Numbered from the stretch's first letter, positions 1 to 8,223 are shown. The stretch is DNA of 64,000 nt from Candidatus Zixiibacteriota bacterium (GCA_040753875.1 JBFMDV010000005.1:485990-549989), one strand, 5' to 3'. Translations and numbers: made by a program. Notes: generated by a model from the sequence alone, not told the origin.

Positions 1-2
1 AG

Positions 3-1862
3 GCACAGACTTTCGGAGTAGTACGGCCAGAGACAGAGACTCGGCATGACGGATCGCTGGTGTTGCTGCTCCCCTCACTTCTTCGCGCAGCCACGGTACG
101 TCGACTGTCGCGTTCGTATGCCCGCCGAGCAGAACATGCAGACCATTTCGCATACGCCTCGCGACTCTGGGTGCAGGCGGGTGATCTGGAAGGCGCAGAA
201 CGGTGCGCCTATCAGGCAGCATATCAGTTGCGGCGCGACAGCAGAAATCAGGATGCCCTCACGATACTACGGCATGTAATCATCTATGCGGACATGAACG
301 ACCGCGGGTGGGAGGTACGTCAGCTTATCATGCTCGCGGGAGACCTGCATAAGGAGAACGGTGAGGCGGAGCAATCGCTCATCTGCTATCGGCGCATCGT
401 CGACCTCTATGCGAATCACCCGCCGGACAAGCTGCTGGCGGAGACGTATAAAGACCTTGGAGACATCCACAAGATCAAGCAGGACTTTCAGGCAGGCCTC
501 GAAGCGTTGCAGAGGGCGCTTGAGATATATCGTGAACTTCGTGATGATCTGGAAATCTCGCATTCTCTCAATAATATAGGAAACATCTACTGGCTCACAG
601 GCGATGTCCGCCAGGCGCTCACCAGGTATCGCATGGCGCTGCGGATTCAACGAAGACTGGCGATCACCGCAGATGTAGCGTCGACTCTAAACAACATCGG
701 AGCCATATATGGTACAACTGGGCGATTCAGCCGTGGGATTCGGATACTCAGGCTCTCTCTCGGGCTTAAACGAGAGATTGGCCATAAAGGAGAAATCGCA
801 CGGACTCTCAACAACCTAGGGTATATTCTGCATTTGAGCGGCCATTCGGCGCAGGCCGTCGCGCTCCTCGATGAATCCCTATCTATCAATCGTGAGATTG
901 GTAGTAGAAAAGAGGTTTTGTTCAATCTGGAGAATCTCACGGCTGTTATGATCACCGCAGGAAAACTGGGTGAGTCATTGCAGTACATTGGAGAAGGGAT
1001 GCAGATGTCCGAGGAACTGACGGACAAGCCGCATCTCGGGATTTTTTGCCAGAGCATGGCGTCTGTGTTGACCCGAATGGGTCGATACTCCGAAGCGGTC
1101 CATTACCTGGAACAGGGGGCTCAAATACTTGAGCAGATTGATGACGCTGCACTGGCTGTGCTGGTGCAGATTCAGCGAGCGGAAATTAAATACCAACTGG
1201 GCAACAGTGAGGCAGCTTTCGAACTGGCACTGGCGGGGCTTTCCATGGCGACAGAGAAAGACAACGCCCTCAGTCGTGTAGCCGCACTATTACTCCTTAC
1301 TCGCCTTTCATCCGAGGAGCATTTTTGGAGAGAAGCCGAAGCATTGGTTCACGAACTTCAATTGGTGCGCGAAACTAGGTTGCTGCAATTCAATCGGCTT
1401 GAATTCCTGCTGCGTCACGAACGATGGTACAAAGCAACGGATGGCGTGGACGACCTGATGCGCATCGCCAATCAATTCACCGATGATTTGGAATTGCCGC
1501 GGATACGAATCCTGCTCGCCGAAATCCTGCTCAAAATGGACGATCACGATTCCGCTCGTGTACAATTGGATCTCGTTCGAGCCGATCAGATCGATGAATT
1601 GGCCCCGGAAGCAATGATGACTGCCATACTGCAAGGCAAGATTGCGGCCTCCATGGGGGATTTTGAAGGCTGCTTCTCGAAGTACCAACTGGGCCTCCGA
1701 CTGTGTAAACAGATCGCTGAAACGATCGAGGATAAGATTGACCGCGGTCGGTACCAGACAAAACCAGATGTAGTCTTCCTGGTCGGCGAGATCCGTCGAC
1801 TTGGAGCCAGACTAGGACAAAAACAAAGGGCAGGATCAGGGCCTGCCCTTAAGAAATCGTAA
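3..1862 (+). CDS. TPR-repeat protein, C-terminal part (5' end outside window)
   Basis: The reading frame is open from base 3 to the TAA at 1860-1862, with no convincing start inside the window. A GTG at 60 is the first possible internal start but has no ribosome binding site, so this is probably the C-terminal ~600 residues of a larger protein. Most of it is tandem helical TPR units of the kinesin-light-chain type, for example 'LGDIHKIKQDFQAGLEAL' and 'LNNIGNIYWLTGDVRQAL', suggesting a protein-protein interaction scaffold. Such arrays often follow an ATPase or kinase domain, but that part is not visible. The last ~12 codons overlap an intrinsic terminator that serves the convergent minus-strand unit. 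Function unknown. Confidence 0.7.
   Translation, partial: AQTFGVVRPETETRHDGSLVLLLPSLLRAATVRRLSRSYARRAEHADHFAYASRLWVQAGDLEGAERCAYQAAYQLRRDSRNQDALTILRHVIIYADMNDRGWEVRQLIMLAGDLHKENGEAEQSLICYRRIVDLYANHPPDKLLAETYKDLGDIHKIKQDFQAGLEALQRALEIYRELRDDLEISHSLNNIGNIYWLTGDVRQALTRYRMALRIQRRLAITADVASTLNNIGAIYGTTGRFSRGIRILRLSLGLKREIGHKGEIARTLNNLGYILHLSGHSAQAVALLDESLSINREIGSRKEVLFNLENLTAVMITAGKLGESLQYIGEGMQMSEELTDKPHLGIFCQSMASVLTRMGRYSEAVHYLEQGAQILEQIDDAALAVLVQIQRAEIKYQLGNSEAAFELALAGLSMATEKDNALSRVAALLLLTRLSSEEHFWREAEALVHELQLVRETRLLQFNRLEFLLRHERWYKATDGVDDLMRIANQFTDDLELPRIRILLAEILLKMDDHDSARVQLDLVRADQIDELAPEAMMTAILQGKIAASMGDFEGCFSKYQLGLRLCKQIAETIEDKIDRGRYQTKPDVVFLVGEIRRLGARLGQKQRAGSGPALKKS
1816..1850 (-). terminator. 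Intrinsic terminator of the 24-codon peptide gene
   Basis: A 9-bp perfect stem (1826-1834 with 1842-1850, AAGGGCAGG/CCTGCCCTT, 7-nt loop) is followed on the minus strand by TGTTTTTGTCC. On the plus strand no T-run follows, so it works for the minus-strand unit. It lies inside the 3' end of the convergent TPR gene. Confidence 0.85.
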
Positions 1863-1881
1863 GGCCGCTGGCCTCTCGTGA

Positions 1882-1956
1882 TTACTGGCCGCCCAGACTG
1901 ATTCCGACCGGTGCGACACGGGTCTCGAGGACCTCGACCTTGAGAGTGTACTTCAT
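1882..1956 (-). CDS. 24-residue peptide gene, candidate modified-peptide precursor or signal
   Basis: The frame runs from ATG (1954-1956) to TAA (1882-1884) and encodes 24 residues: MKYTLKVE at 1-8, LETRVAPV at 10-17 and SLGGQ at 20-24. Support is unusually strong for so short a gene. The start follows AAGGAGGTGA, an almost full match to the 16S anti-Shine-Dalgarno end, at 5-nt spacing. A TTGACG-N16-TATATT promoter lies about 90 nt upstream, and a T-tailed hairpin terminator lies just downstream. The whole unit is therefore ~225 nt with one coding frame. The Gly-Gly near the end recalls processing sites of exported peptides, and LETRVAP resembles 'LExR' motifs near the start of some planctomycete secreted proteins; both are loose resemblances. 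The next gene on this strand encodes a PqqD-like/M50/HlyD protease, suggesting but not proving a peptide-maturation role. A leader-peptide attenuator is unlikely because nothing is transcribed downstream. Confidence 0.7.
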   Translation of the reverse strand: MKYTLKVEVLETRVAPVGISLGGQ

Positions 1957-2048
1957 TCACTCACCTCCTTCACGTGTGTGTGTGTATGTTCTCCTCCCCG
2001 TCGTGGGAGGATTTTGCTCTTGGATGCCCTCTACAGATTTCTACGCGC

Positions 2049-2076
2049 AATATATCGATCCTGTTGCGTGCGTCAA
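2049..2076 (-). promoter_or_regulatory. Promoter of the 24-codon peptide gene
   Basis: On the minus strand, TTGACG (2071-2076), a 16-nt spacer and TATATT (2049-2054). Predicted transcription start is near 2042, giving a leader of ~86 nt that contains the 1992-2011 hairpin. The same box pair with 16-nt spacing occurs at 4756, 10735 and 61384. Confidence 0.7.
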
Positions 2077-2256
2077 GGCCCAATGGCGATATGCTCAGTC
2101 TTCATTCCGTATCCCACGGAAAAAGACTCACACATCGGGAAAACATTTCCGATGCGAGCTCCCTCTGTTGCTTTCCTGTCGGGTCTTTCCTCCTTGAGCC
2201 CCACGCTCAGGTGCGGTGTGTCCCTCACACGTGACTCCTGAGTGCGTCTCACACGC

Positions 2257-2284
2257 AAGATAATGCGGCATCATTGCTTGTCAA
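2257..2284 (-). promoter_or_regulatory. Second, outer promoter upstream of the peptide gene
   Basis: On the minus strand, TTGACA (2279-2284), 16 nt, TATCTT (2257-2262). It lies just after the stop of the protease gene. It could give a longer peptide-gene transcript or a short separate RNA ending at the 2133-2154 hairpin. Confidence 0.5.
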
Positions 2285-2331
2285 GTGAAAAATGGAGTTC
2301 CCCTTTAAGTCCACACCTGCGCGGAAAGCGC

Positions 2332-4641
2332 TCACCACCAGGACCAGAACTCGACCCGCAGCGCCGACAGCAGTTTTCGGAACGCCCAGTTGGCGATTGA
2401 GGTCTCCCCCACTTCGATCTTCGCGTAGCCGGTCATCCCCTGGGAAAGCAGGTTTTCCTGATTGTCGACCACGACTGAGACCGGAAAGTACGCGCGGTCC
2501 TTAAATGGCGCGGTGAACGTAGGGACACGCACAACGATTCCGGCGAAAACGCGGCTGGGGTACGGTCGCACTTTGATCCTTGCCGTTTGGCCCTTGGCAA
2601 CGAGTTTGATATCGAAATCAGACACCGGTACCAGCATCTCTACCTGCTGGTTGTAGCAGACGGTCAGCACCGTGTCGGCGCGTCGATTGGCTCCAGCCAC
2701 GCCTGAGATCGGGGTGGTCACGGTCTGCGCGTCCGCCTGCCCTTTGAAATAGTCGAGCGTCGCACGCTGTTTTTCGATATCCCGCTGGAGTACGTCTTCC
2801 TCTTCCTTCCTCGGCGGGGATTTGAGCAGCGCCAGTGATGAGCGCTTCTGGTTGAGGTCCGCTTTGGCGACATCCATCGCCGAACGCGCTGACTCGAGTT
2901 TGTCCTTGGCTTCAAGTCCCTTGGCGTACAGACCATCGATCCGTTTGAAATCTCGCTCCGATTGGTCGAAAGTCGCCTTGGCGGCGTTGACCGCCGCCGT
3001 GGCTTCTGCGATCTGCTCTTTCTTCTTGGGGGCGCGAAGCAGCGCCAGCTCTCCCTCCAATCGCTGCAACTCTTTCTCAGCCGCTGCGAGGGCCTGGACG
3101 CTTTCGTTGGAGCGGACGACCACCAGCGTGTCACCGGCCTTTATGACTTGTCCGTCGCGCACGATCGGCTGAACGTTAAGCGCAGCAAGATCCATCGACA
3201 TCATCTTCAGGAAACTGGACTTCCGGTCCGGCGTTTCGCCGCCAAGGCGAAGCGTGCTTTCCAACAATCCAAGATTAGTCAGCGACAGTGTGAATTGCGA
3301 CAGCGGTTCAACCTCCACCTCCCCCGAAACCCGATGCGGGAACCACGGCACAAATAACCCGACCAGCATGACGATCAGGAGTAAAACGTAAATGGACAGA
3401 CGGATCGGTTTGTGCACCAGGGCTCTCATATATTTGAAATGCTGCAGCATTCCCTTGCCCGTGTCGGCCAGGGGCTGCCTCATAATAACGGCCAGCGCCG
3501 CTATCAACAAGAGTATTCCCCTCCCCCCCCACTGCTCATAGGCAAACCGCCCCAGCACCCACACGAAATACACGACGAGAAACGTGGAATACGCCAGTGC
3601 CAGAGTGGCATAGAGTGAATAGATTCGCCGTTCGCGATGAGTGACACTCACCGGCTCAATGGGCCACCCCAGAACGACACGCTGGAAAAAATTTCCGAGA
3701 TACGCAAACGCCTTGCGCCGCAGATTGGGGACCTCAAGGTAGTCTGAAAGGAGATAATAGCCATCGAGCTTTATCAGCGGATTGAAATTGAACAGGAACG
3801 TCACCCAGCAGACGATTGCTGTCACGCGAGCGAGCTCATTGACGAACAGACCCGGCACCGTGAGTCGCCACAGGATCACGCTGACCGCCAGCAGGAGAAA
3901 CTGGAAGTACGGTCCCGCCCAGGTGACCGCGAGTCGCTGTGATTTGCGAGGAAACAACCAGGCATCAGAGACATCTGAGTAGAAGCACGGCGTAAAATAC
4001 ATGATGAGGATCCCCATCTCTTGGACCTGCCCCCCGTGATACCGACAGATGACGGCATGCGCGAATTCGTGAAGCGTCACCAGCAAGAAGAAGGCGACCA
4101 GCAAGGTCGCAACTGAAGCCACCGACCACAGCGATGACAGGTTGACCGTAAATTCTGCGACATTGGCAAGCAGCAGACCCAGGCCGGTAAGTATGATCAA
4201 ACTCTCCACCAGTATCCAGCCGGGGCGATGGAATGGCTTGTACATGGTCGTAAGTACATCGAGCAGCCGTCCGGGTCTGAACGCCTTGAGTTTGATGTAC
4301 AGAAGGCGCGCTGCCAGCGAGTGGTGGCGCTGAGCGGCACGCGCCGCACGCATCAACTCCTGTTCGCTTCGTCCATCCTCGATCAGGAAAAGAGACCTTA
4401 ACTGACCGACAAATTGCTCGATGTCAGTGGCGCCGATCTCCAGCTCAAATTTCGCTGCAAACGCAGCCGCGAGCATATCGGCCGTGGCTGTTCCATCCAG
4501 ATGCTGTGCCAGCCAGTGCTCCGGCGCACGCAGGCGGATGTAGTTGCCGGTGACGGGATCCTTGAGTGTGTACACGCGTTCGGACCCTTCAGTGGATTCC
4601 GCCGTGACCAAGTCGGATCGGAGTTTCGGCAGGACAGCCAT
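2332..4641 (-). CDS. PqqD-like / M50 site-2 protease / HlyD fusion membrane protein
   Basis: This 769-residue protein has three parts. Residues ~20-90 resemble a PqqD-like winged-helix peptide-recognition domain. Residues ~110-430 are a multi-pass M50 metalloprotease with HEFAH at 191-195 and the second zinc-ligand motif NPLIKLDGYY at 287-296. From ~440 to the end is a HlyD-type adaptor with a long coiled coil and lipoyl-like halves. The order matches proteins annotated as 'putative peptide zinc metalloprotease', which occur with modified-peptide systems (YydH is a related M50 enzyme acting on the peptide YydF). It should sit in the inner membrane and may cleave or help export a small substrate. 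The 24-codon gene downstream on the same strand is an obvious candidate. Only a weak ribosome binding site (TAGG) is seen before the ATG. Alternative: a generic membrane-fusion protein of an efflux system, but no ABC transporter is in the window. Confidence 0.85.
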   Translation of the reverse strand: MAVLPKLRSDLVTAESTEGSERVYTLKDPVTGNYIRLRAPEHWLAQHLDGTATADMLAAAFAAKFELEIGATDIEQFVGQLRSLFLIEDGRSEQELMRAARAAQRHHSLAARLLYIKLKAFRPGRLLDVLTTMYKPFHRPGWILVESLIILTGLGLLLANVAEFTVNLSSLWSVASVATLLVAFFLLVTLHEFAHAVICRYHGGQVQEMGILIMYFTPCFYSDVSDAWLFPRKSQRLAVTWAGPYFQFLLLAVSVILWRLTVPGLFVNELARVTAIVCWVTFLFNFNPLIKLDGYYLLSDYLEVPNLRRKAFAYLGNFFQRVVLGWPIEPVSVTHRERRIYSLYATLALAYSTFLVVYFVWVLGRFAYEQWGGRGILLLIAALAVIMRQPLADTGKGMLQHFKYMRALVHKPIRLSIYVLLLIVMLVGLFVPWFPHRVSGEVEVEPLSQFTLSLTNLGLLESTLRLGGETPDRKSSFLKMMSMDLAALNVQPIVRDGQVIKAGDTLVVVRSNESVQALAAAEKELQRLEGELALLRAPKKKEQIAEATAAVNAAKATFDQSERDFKRIDGLYAKGLEAKDKLESARSAMDVAKADLNQKRSSLALLKSPPRKEEEDVLQRDIEKQRATLDYFKGQADAQTVTTPISGVAGANRRADTVLTVCYNQQVEMLVPVSDFDIKLVAKGQTARIKVRPYPSRVFAGIVVRVPTFTAPFKDRAYFPVSVVVDNQENLLSQGMTGYAKIEVGETSIANWAFRKLLSALRVEFWSWW

Positions 4642-4755
4642 GCGGTTAACCTACGGAAACTCAAAGTGAGGCGCAAGCAACTCGCACCCCATCATGAGAC
4701 GAGGGTGACGTCGTGGCTGTATCGGATCGTAGGTCTACGTAAACATCGAATGTGA

Positions 4756-4783
4756 TTGACCTGACGAGGCCAGCCAGTATATT
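4756..4783 (+). promoter_or_regulatory. Promoter upstream of the VOC gene
   Basis: TTGACC (4756-4761), 16-nt spacer, TATATT (4778-4783). The predicted start is ~75 nt before the ATG at 4864. Confidence 0.6.
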
Positions 4784-4863
4784 AGCGACATCAGAGCCGG
4801 ATGCAGACAACGCGATCCGGTGTCAAGCAGTGTATAATATGCAGTCAGAAAGGAGAGCGCCCT

Positions 4864-5216
4864 ATGGGACAGCCAGTAGTACACTTCGAGATCGGCGCAC
4901 GCAACGAGAAGAAGGCGTATCAGTTTTACACCGACCTGTTCGGTTGGAAGATCGATGCCGACAAGATGCCCGGTTACGGCCTGGTGAGCAACGAAGGAGA
5001 GAGGAGCATTGGGGTGGGATATTCAAAGCGACCGGCGAGATTCCGCCGTACGTGACTATCTACGTTATGGTAGATGATCTGCAGGCGTATCTGGACAAAG
5101 CGGTCAAGCTTGGCGGCTCGGTGGTAGTACCTCCTACCCCTATTCCCGGCGTCGGCGCGTTCGCCATGTTCAAAGACCTTGACGGAAATTGCCTTGGCTT
5201 GTTCCGAAACGGTTGA
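4864..5216 (+). pseudogene. VOC (glyoxalase/bleomycin-resistance-like) protein, frameshifted
   Basis: ATG at 4864 follows AAAGGAG at 8-nt spacing. The first ~50 codons read as a normal VOC start (MGQPVVHFEIGARNEKKAYQ), then the frame is lost at the G-run 5011-5014. Adding one G there restores the expected IGGGIFKATGEIPP and continues in frame to PPTPIPGVGAFAMF and the TGA at 5214-5216. The intact protein would be ~117 residues, the normal single-module length. Either the gene is recently inactivated or the base is a homopolymer error in the assembly. The intact promoter and ribosome binding site favour a recent change or an error. Substrate unknown. Confidence 0.8.
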
Positions 5217-5238
5217 GTTCACCGAACAAGAAGAGCAT

Positions 5239-5267
5239 GACCTCGGTGGTGAAACGCAACCGAGGTC
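5239..5267 (+). terminator. Hairpin after the VOC gene, possible terminator
   Basis: GACCTCGGT (5239-5247) pairs perfectly with ACCGAGGTC (5259-5267), starting 22 nt after the VOC stop. The following sequence is only weakly T-rich, so it may be an imperfect or factor-aided terminator. Confidence 0.4.
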
Positions 5268-5352
5268 CGTTCATTTGCGACATCTCGCCGAACATGCTGA
5301 CATTCAAGACAATACGCGTGCCGACAAGTTCCCCCAAAAAGACGGATACGGC

Positions 5353-5380
5353 TTGACAAAGTTAGTCTGTTGTGTACCTT
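5353..5380 (+). promoter_or_regulatory. Promoter of the FAD oxidoreductase gene
   Basis: TTGACA (5353-5358), 16 nt, TACCTT (5375-5380). The predicted start gives a leader of ~40 nt before the ATG at 5429. Confidence 0.6.
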
Positions 5381-5428
5381 AGTGAAAAAGTTCACGTTCG
5401 GTACTGAAGGCAAGGTCGAGGATATACC

Positions 5429-6577
5429 ATGCGGACACGAGCCGATGCTGTCATCGTTGGCGGGGGGATTATTGGCGTCGCCGTGGCGTTCTATCTGGCG
5501 CGCCAGAAATTCGGCCAGATCGTTATTCTGGAGAAGGAGCCATTCCTCGGCGCCGGGTCAACGAGCAAAGCTGCCGGAGGCATCAGAGCCCAGTTCTCGA
5601 ACAAGGTCAACATCGAAATGTCCATGCTCTCCGAAGAGCGGTTCGCGAGATTCAAGGACGAAACAGGTTACGACGCGCTGTATGATCAGGTTGGGTATCT
5701 CTTCCTGCTGACCGAAGACAGCGATGTCAAAGAGTACTCCGCGCACTGCGCGTTGCAGCGTTCGCTCGGGCTCAAAGCGGAACTGCTGAAACCGCACGAT
5801 ATCCCGCAATACGCACCGCACGTGCGGCTTGACGATGTCAAACTGGCCACATTCTGCCATGACGATGGCCTTGGCGACCCCAACGAGTTTCTGTCGGGCT
5901 ACGAGCACGCCTGTCGTGATATGGGCGTGGAGATATGTCTGGAATCTGCCGTAACCGGCATGTCGGTGAATGGCTCGAAAGTAACCACTGTTAAGACTTC
6001 CAAGGGGGAGATCAGTTGCCCGCTGGTCATCAATGCCGCGGGCGCCTGGGCCGGTGAGATCGCCAAGATGGCGGGTGCCGAACTGGCCGTGCTGCCGTAT
6101 CGCCGCCAGATCGTCACCACCGGCGAGCTGGACTTTGTCAAACCGTACTTCCCGATGGTGGTTGATGTGCGATCCGGCCTCTATTGCCACAAAGAATCCA
6201 AAGGGATGCTGCTTGGCTGGGCAGACAAAGCGGTCAAGCCATCGTTCGACATTTCGCTTGATCCGGATTATACGGATTCCATCCTGGAACGTGCCCTCGA
6301 CCGCATTCCGCAACTCGAAACCGCCGAGATCGCCAACAAGTGGGCGGGGCTTTACGAAACAACCCCGGATCATCGGGCGATCATCGGGTGGGAACCGACG
6401 GTGACTGGGATGTTGCATGTCGCCGGATTCTCCGGTCACGGTTTCATGCATGCGCCCGCCGCCGGCATCGTCACCGCCGAGATGGCGACCGGCAAAGAAA
6501 CAACTATCGACATTTCTACGCTCAGCCCCGAGCGGTTTGCCAAAGGGGTGATAGTCGAAGAAACCAATGTCATTTGA
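5429..6577 (+). CDS. FAD-dependent oxidoreductase of the DAO / sarcosine oxidase beta-like family
   Basis: This 382-residue protein starts at an ATG preceded by GAGG. The N-terminus has the dinucleotide-binding GGGIIG at residues 11-16 and the acidic end of strand 2 (ILEKE). It then shows STSKAAGGIRAQFS, which resembles amine-oxidising members such as sarcosine or dimethylglycine oxidase. The C-terminal part, with a GLYETTPDHRAIIGW-type motif and a HVAGFSGHGFMHAPAAG FAD-pyrophosphate loop, completes the DAO fold. The family oxidises secondary or tertiary amines or amino acids with FAD; the substrate cannot be predicted. The length is normal. The next gene starts 36 nt downstream with its own ribosome binding site and is probably co-transcribed. 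Confidence 0.85.
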   Translation: MRTRADAVIVGGGIIGVAVAFYLARQKFGQIVILEKEPFLGAGSTSKAAGGIRAQFSNKVNIEMSMLSEERFARFKDETGYDALYDQVGYLFLLTEDSDVKEYSAHCALQRSLGLKAELLKPHDIPQYAPHVRLDDVKLATFCHDDGLGDPNEFLSGYEHACRDMGVEICLESAVTGMSVNGSKVTTVKTSKGEISCPLVINAAGAWAGEIAKMAGAELAVLPYRRQIVTTGELDFVKPYFPMVVDVRSGLYCHKESKGMLLGWADKAVKPSFDISLDPDYTDSILERALDRIPQLETAEIANKWAGLYETTPDHRAIIGWEPTVTGMLHVAGFSGHGFMHAPAAGIVTAEMATGKETTIDISTLSPERFAKGVIVEETNVI

Positions 6578-6613
6578 AACCACGCAAATAGTTTACCTCA
6601 GGAGAGAGAAGAC

Positions 6614-7330
6614 ATGCGCATCATCCGGGCTCTGTTGATCCTCACGCTGGTCGCTGCAACCGTGCACGGCCAGACCTGCCCTTCAAGCAAGGCCGCCAAG
6701 GCCGGCATCTCACCGTTCGAGACATTTCATGTAATCATGCATCCGGCCTGGCACACGGCGTATCCGGCCAAGGATTACGCCGCGCTTGTGACCGCGGCGC
6801 CGGAATTCGAGAAGGCCTTTGTCGCCATTGCCGAGCTAGAAGCAAAAATGAAAAACCCGGTCCGCAAGGCCTCGTTTCTCGAAAATCGGGAGGCTTTTGC
6901 TTCGTTCGTGAAGCAATATGCCGAGGCCGCCAAAACCGGAGATTCACTCAAAGTATATGAGATCATGCCCAAACTGCACGAGTCGTTCGAAATGACTGCC
7001 TCTGCCTGCCTTCCGACTCCATATCCCGAACTCGAAGCGTTAACCGTCACCACCCACATTATCGTGGAAAAACACCTTCCGGCGGACAATACCGAGGGAA
7101 TTACGGGATCGACTGAGACGCTGGTCACGAAAGTCCAGGCGTTGACGCAAAAGAGCTTGCCGGAGAGTCTGAAAACCAAGAAGGGAGAGATTCTGCCGCT
7201 GTTCACCGGATGGGGGAAGATCGCTGCCCAGTTGAAGGAGTGCTGCGACAAGAAGGACATGACCAACTATAAGAAGCTGGTCGATGACCTGAGCAGCCAG
7301 ATCGACGGTTTTAGTGAGAAGTATCTTTAG
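6614..7330 (+). CDS. Small exported protein of unknown function
   Basis: The 238-residue protein follows AGGAGAG. A signal peptide is clear (hydrophobic residues 5-17 and a likely cut after VHG). The mature part is rich in helix-forming Lys, Glu and Ala, with segments such as FHVIMHPAWHTAYPAKDY and a Lys-rich C-terminus. It has conserved-looking His residues near the N-terminus and two adjacent Cys (KECCDK) late in the chain. A helical-bundle periplasmic protein, possibly metal binding, is a guess from composition only. It lies behind the FAD enzyme and ends at a strong terminator, so the two form a unit. Confidence 0.7.
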   Translation: MRIIRALLILTLVAATVHGQTCPSSKAAKAGISPFETFHVIMHPAWHTAYPAKDYAALVTAAPEFEKAFVAIAELEAKMKNPVRKASFLENREAFASFVKQYAEAAKTGDSLKVYEIMPKLHESFEMTASACLPTPYPELEALTVTTHIIVEKHLPADNTEGITGSTETLVTKVQALTQKSLPESLKTKKGEILPLFTGWGKIAAQLKECCDKKDMTNYKKLVDDLSSQIDGFSEKYL

Positions 7331-7356
7331 GTTCTGGTTGGTGGATTGAAGAATTG

Positions 7357-7384
7357 ACGGCGCCCTGATGGGCGCCGTTCTTGT
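7357..7384 (+). terminator. Intrinsic terminator after the small exported protein
   Basis: The stem ACGGCGCCC (7357-7365) / GGGCGCCGT (7370-7378) has a TGAT loop and is followed by TCTTGT. A strong GC stem with a short T-rich tail, 27 nt after the stop codon. Confidence 0.75.
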
Positions 7385-7427
7385 ATAAATCTCCTGTAGA
7401 GTTGTTCGTGAAACAACGGAGGTCAGT

Positions 7428-8207
7428 ATGACGCGAATCCTGGTCGTCGTGGCGGTTTTGTCCCAAGCCATGGCCACCACTTGTGCAACCACGCCAGCCA
7501 CCACGCCGCCCACTACCGAGGAGCGTATGGTGGTGCTCGACGACTCGTTGAAGCTGTGGGCGAACCTGATGCAGGACACGGCACAGACCAAAGAGCCGCT
7601 GGTGGTTCTCCTGCACATGCTGGGACGGAACCACGAAAGTTATCAGCCGTTCATCGATGCCCTTCTCAGGTCGGCCGCGACTGATTCGCTGCACCGGTCG
7701 CTCCCCACGATTTTGAATCTCGACTTGCGCGGACACGGCCGCTCCGGCGCACGTGGATTGAGCTCATTGAGTTACCAGTCAATGGCCGAGGCTGAATTCC
7801 GCAAGATTCCGGGCGATGTCAAGGCGATGGTGGAGCACCTCAAGCTGGACACAGCGCTCAAGGTCGACTGGGATAATATCACGGTCGTTGGCGCCTCGAT
7901 CGGGGCCAACTCGGCGGCGCTGTTGAGCCAGATGATGCCGCAGGTGAAGCGGATCGTGTTGCTTTCTCCCGGCCTTTCCTATCGGAGCCTAGAGCCGCTG
8001 GATGCAGTGCGAAAATTCACCGGCAAGATCCTGATCTATGCCTCGAAAGGGGACGAGTATTCGCGGAAGTCATCGGAGGAACTGGCAGAAGCGAACAAAG
8101 CGCATGCAGTCCTTCGCTGGTTCGGCGCCAATCAACACGGTACTGACATCATCAACGAAGATAGAGCCGCTATGGATGAACTGGTACGCTGGGTGATGTC
8201 GAATTGA
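7428..8207 (+). CDS. Exported alpha/beta hydrolase
   Basis: 259 residues, start preceded by GGAGG at 5 nt. The N-terminus looks like a short export signal (MTRILVVVAVLSQAMA). The hydrolase fold shows PLVVLLHMLGRNHESY (oxyanion-hole side), LNLDLRGHGRSG and the nucleophile elbow G-A-S-I-G (VVGASIGANSAAL), so Ser is the nucleophile. ILIYASKGDEYS probably supplies the acid, and WFGANQHGTDI the catalytic His. A carboxylesterase or thioesterase-like role in the periplasm is likely; the substrate is unknown. It lies alone between a terminator and a convergent gene. Confidence 0.8.
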   Translation: MTRILVVVAVLSQAMATTCATTPATTPPTTEERMVVLDDSLKLWANLMQDTAQTKEPLVVLLHMLGRNHESYQPFIDALLRSAATDSLHRSLPTILNLDLRGHGRSGARGLSSLSYQSMAEAEFRKIPGDVKAMVEHLKLDTALKVDWDNITVVGASIGANSAALLSQMMPQVKRIVLLSPGLSYRSLEPLDAVRKFTGKILIYASKGDEYSRKSSEELAEANKAHAVLRWFGANQHGTDIINEDRAAMDELVRWVMSN

Positions 8208-8223
8208 TGATCAGAGTTCGAGC

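Larger units (their letters stand above)
1957..2331 (-). other. 375-nt leader/intergenic region with several hairpins
   Basis: There is no credible gene here besides the regulatory parts listed separately. Read on the minus strand, it holds an outer promoter (2257-2284) and an inner promoter (2049-2076). Perfect or near-perfect hairpins sit at 1992-2011 (TCCTCCC/GGGAGGA), 2105-2121 (TTCCGT/ACGGAA) and 2133-2154 (CATCGG/CCGATG, then TTTTT on the minus strand). CTCAGG near 2205 can pair with CCTGAG near 2236 around GTGTG/CACAC. The 2133-2154 hairpin may terminate transcripts from the outer promoter or from the protease gene. Confidence 0.5.

Noticed and set aside
2073..2258. 61-codon minus-strand frame upstream of the 24-codon gene
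   Set aside because: No ribosome binding site, no recognisable sequence, and it lies over hairpins and the inner promoter.
5558..6583. 341-codon minus-strand frame opposite the FAD oxidoreductase
   Set aside because: It is fully antisense to a well-conserved gene, with no family features and no ribosome binding site.
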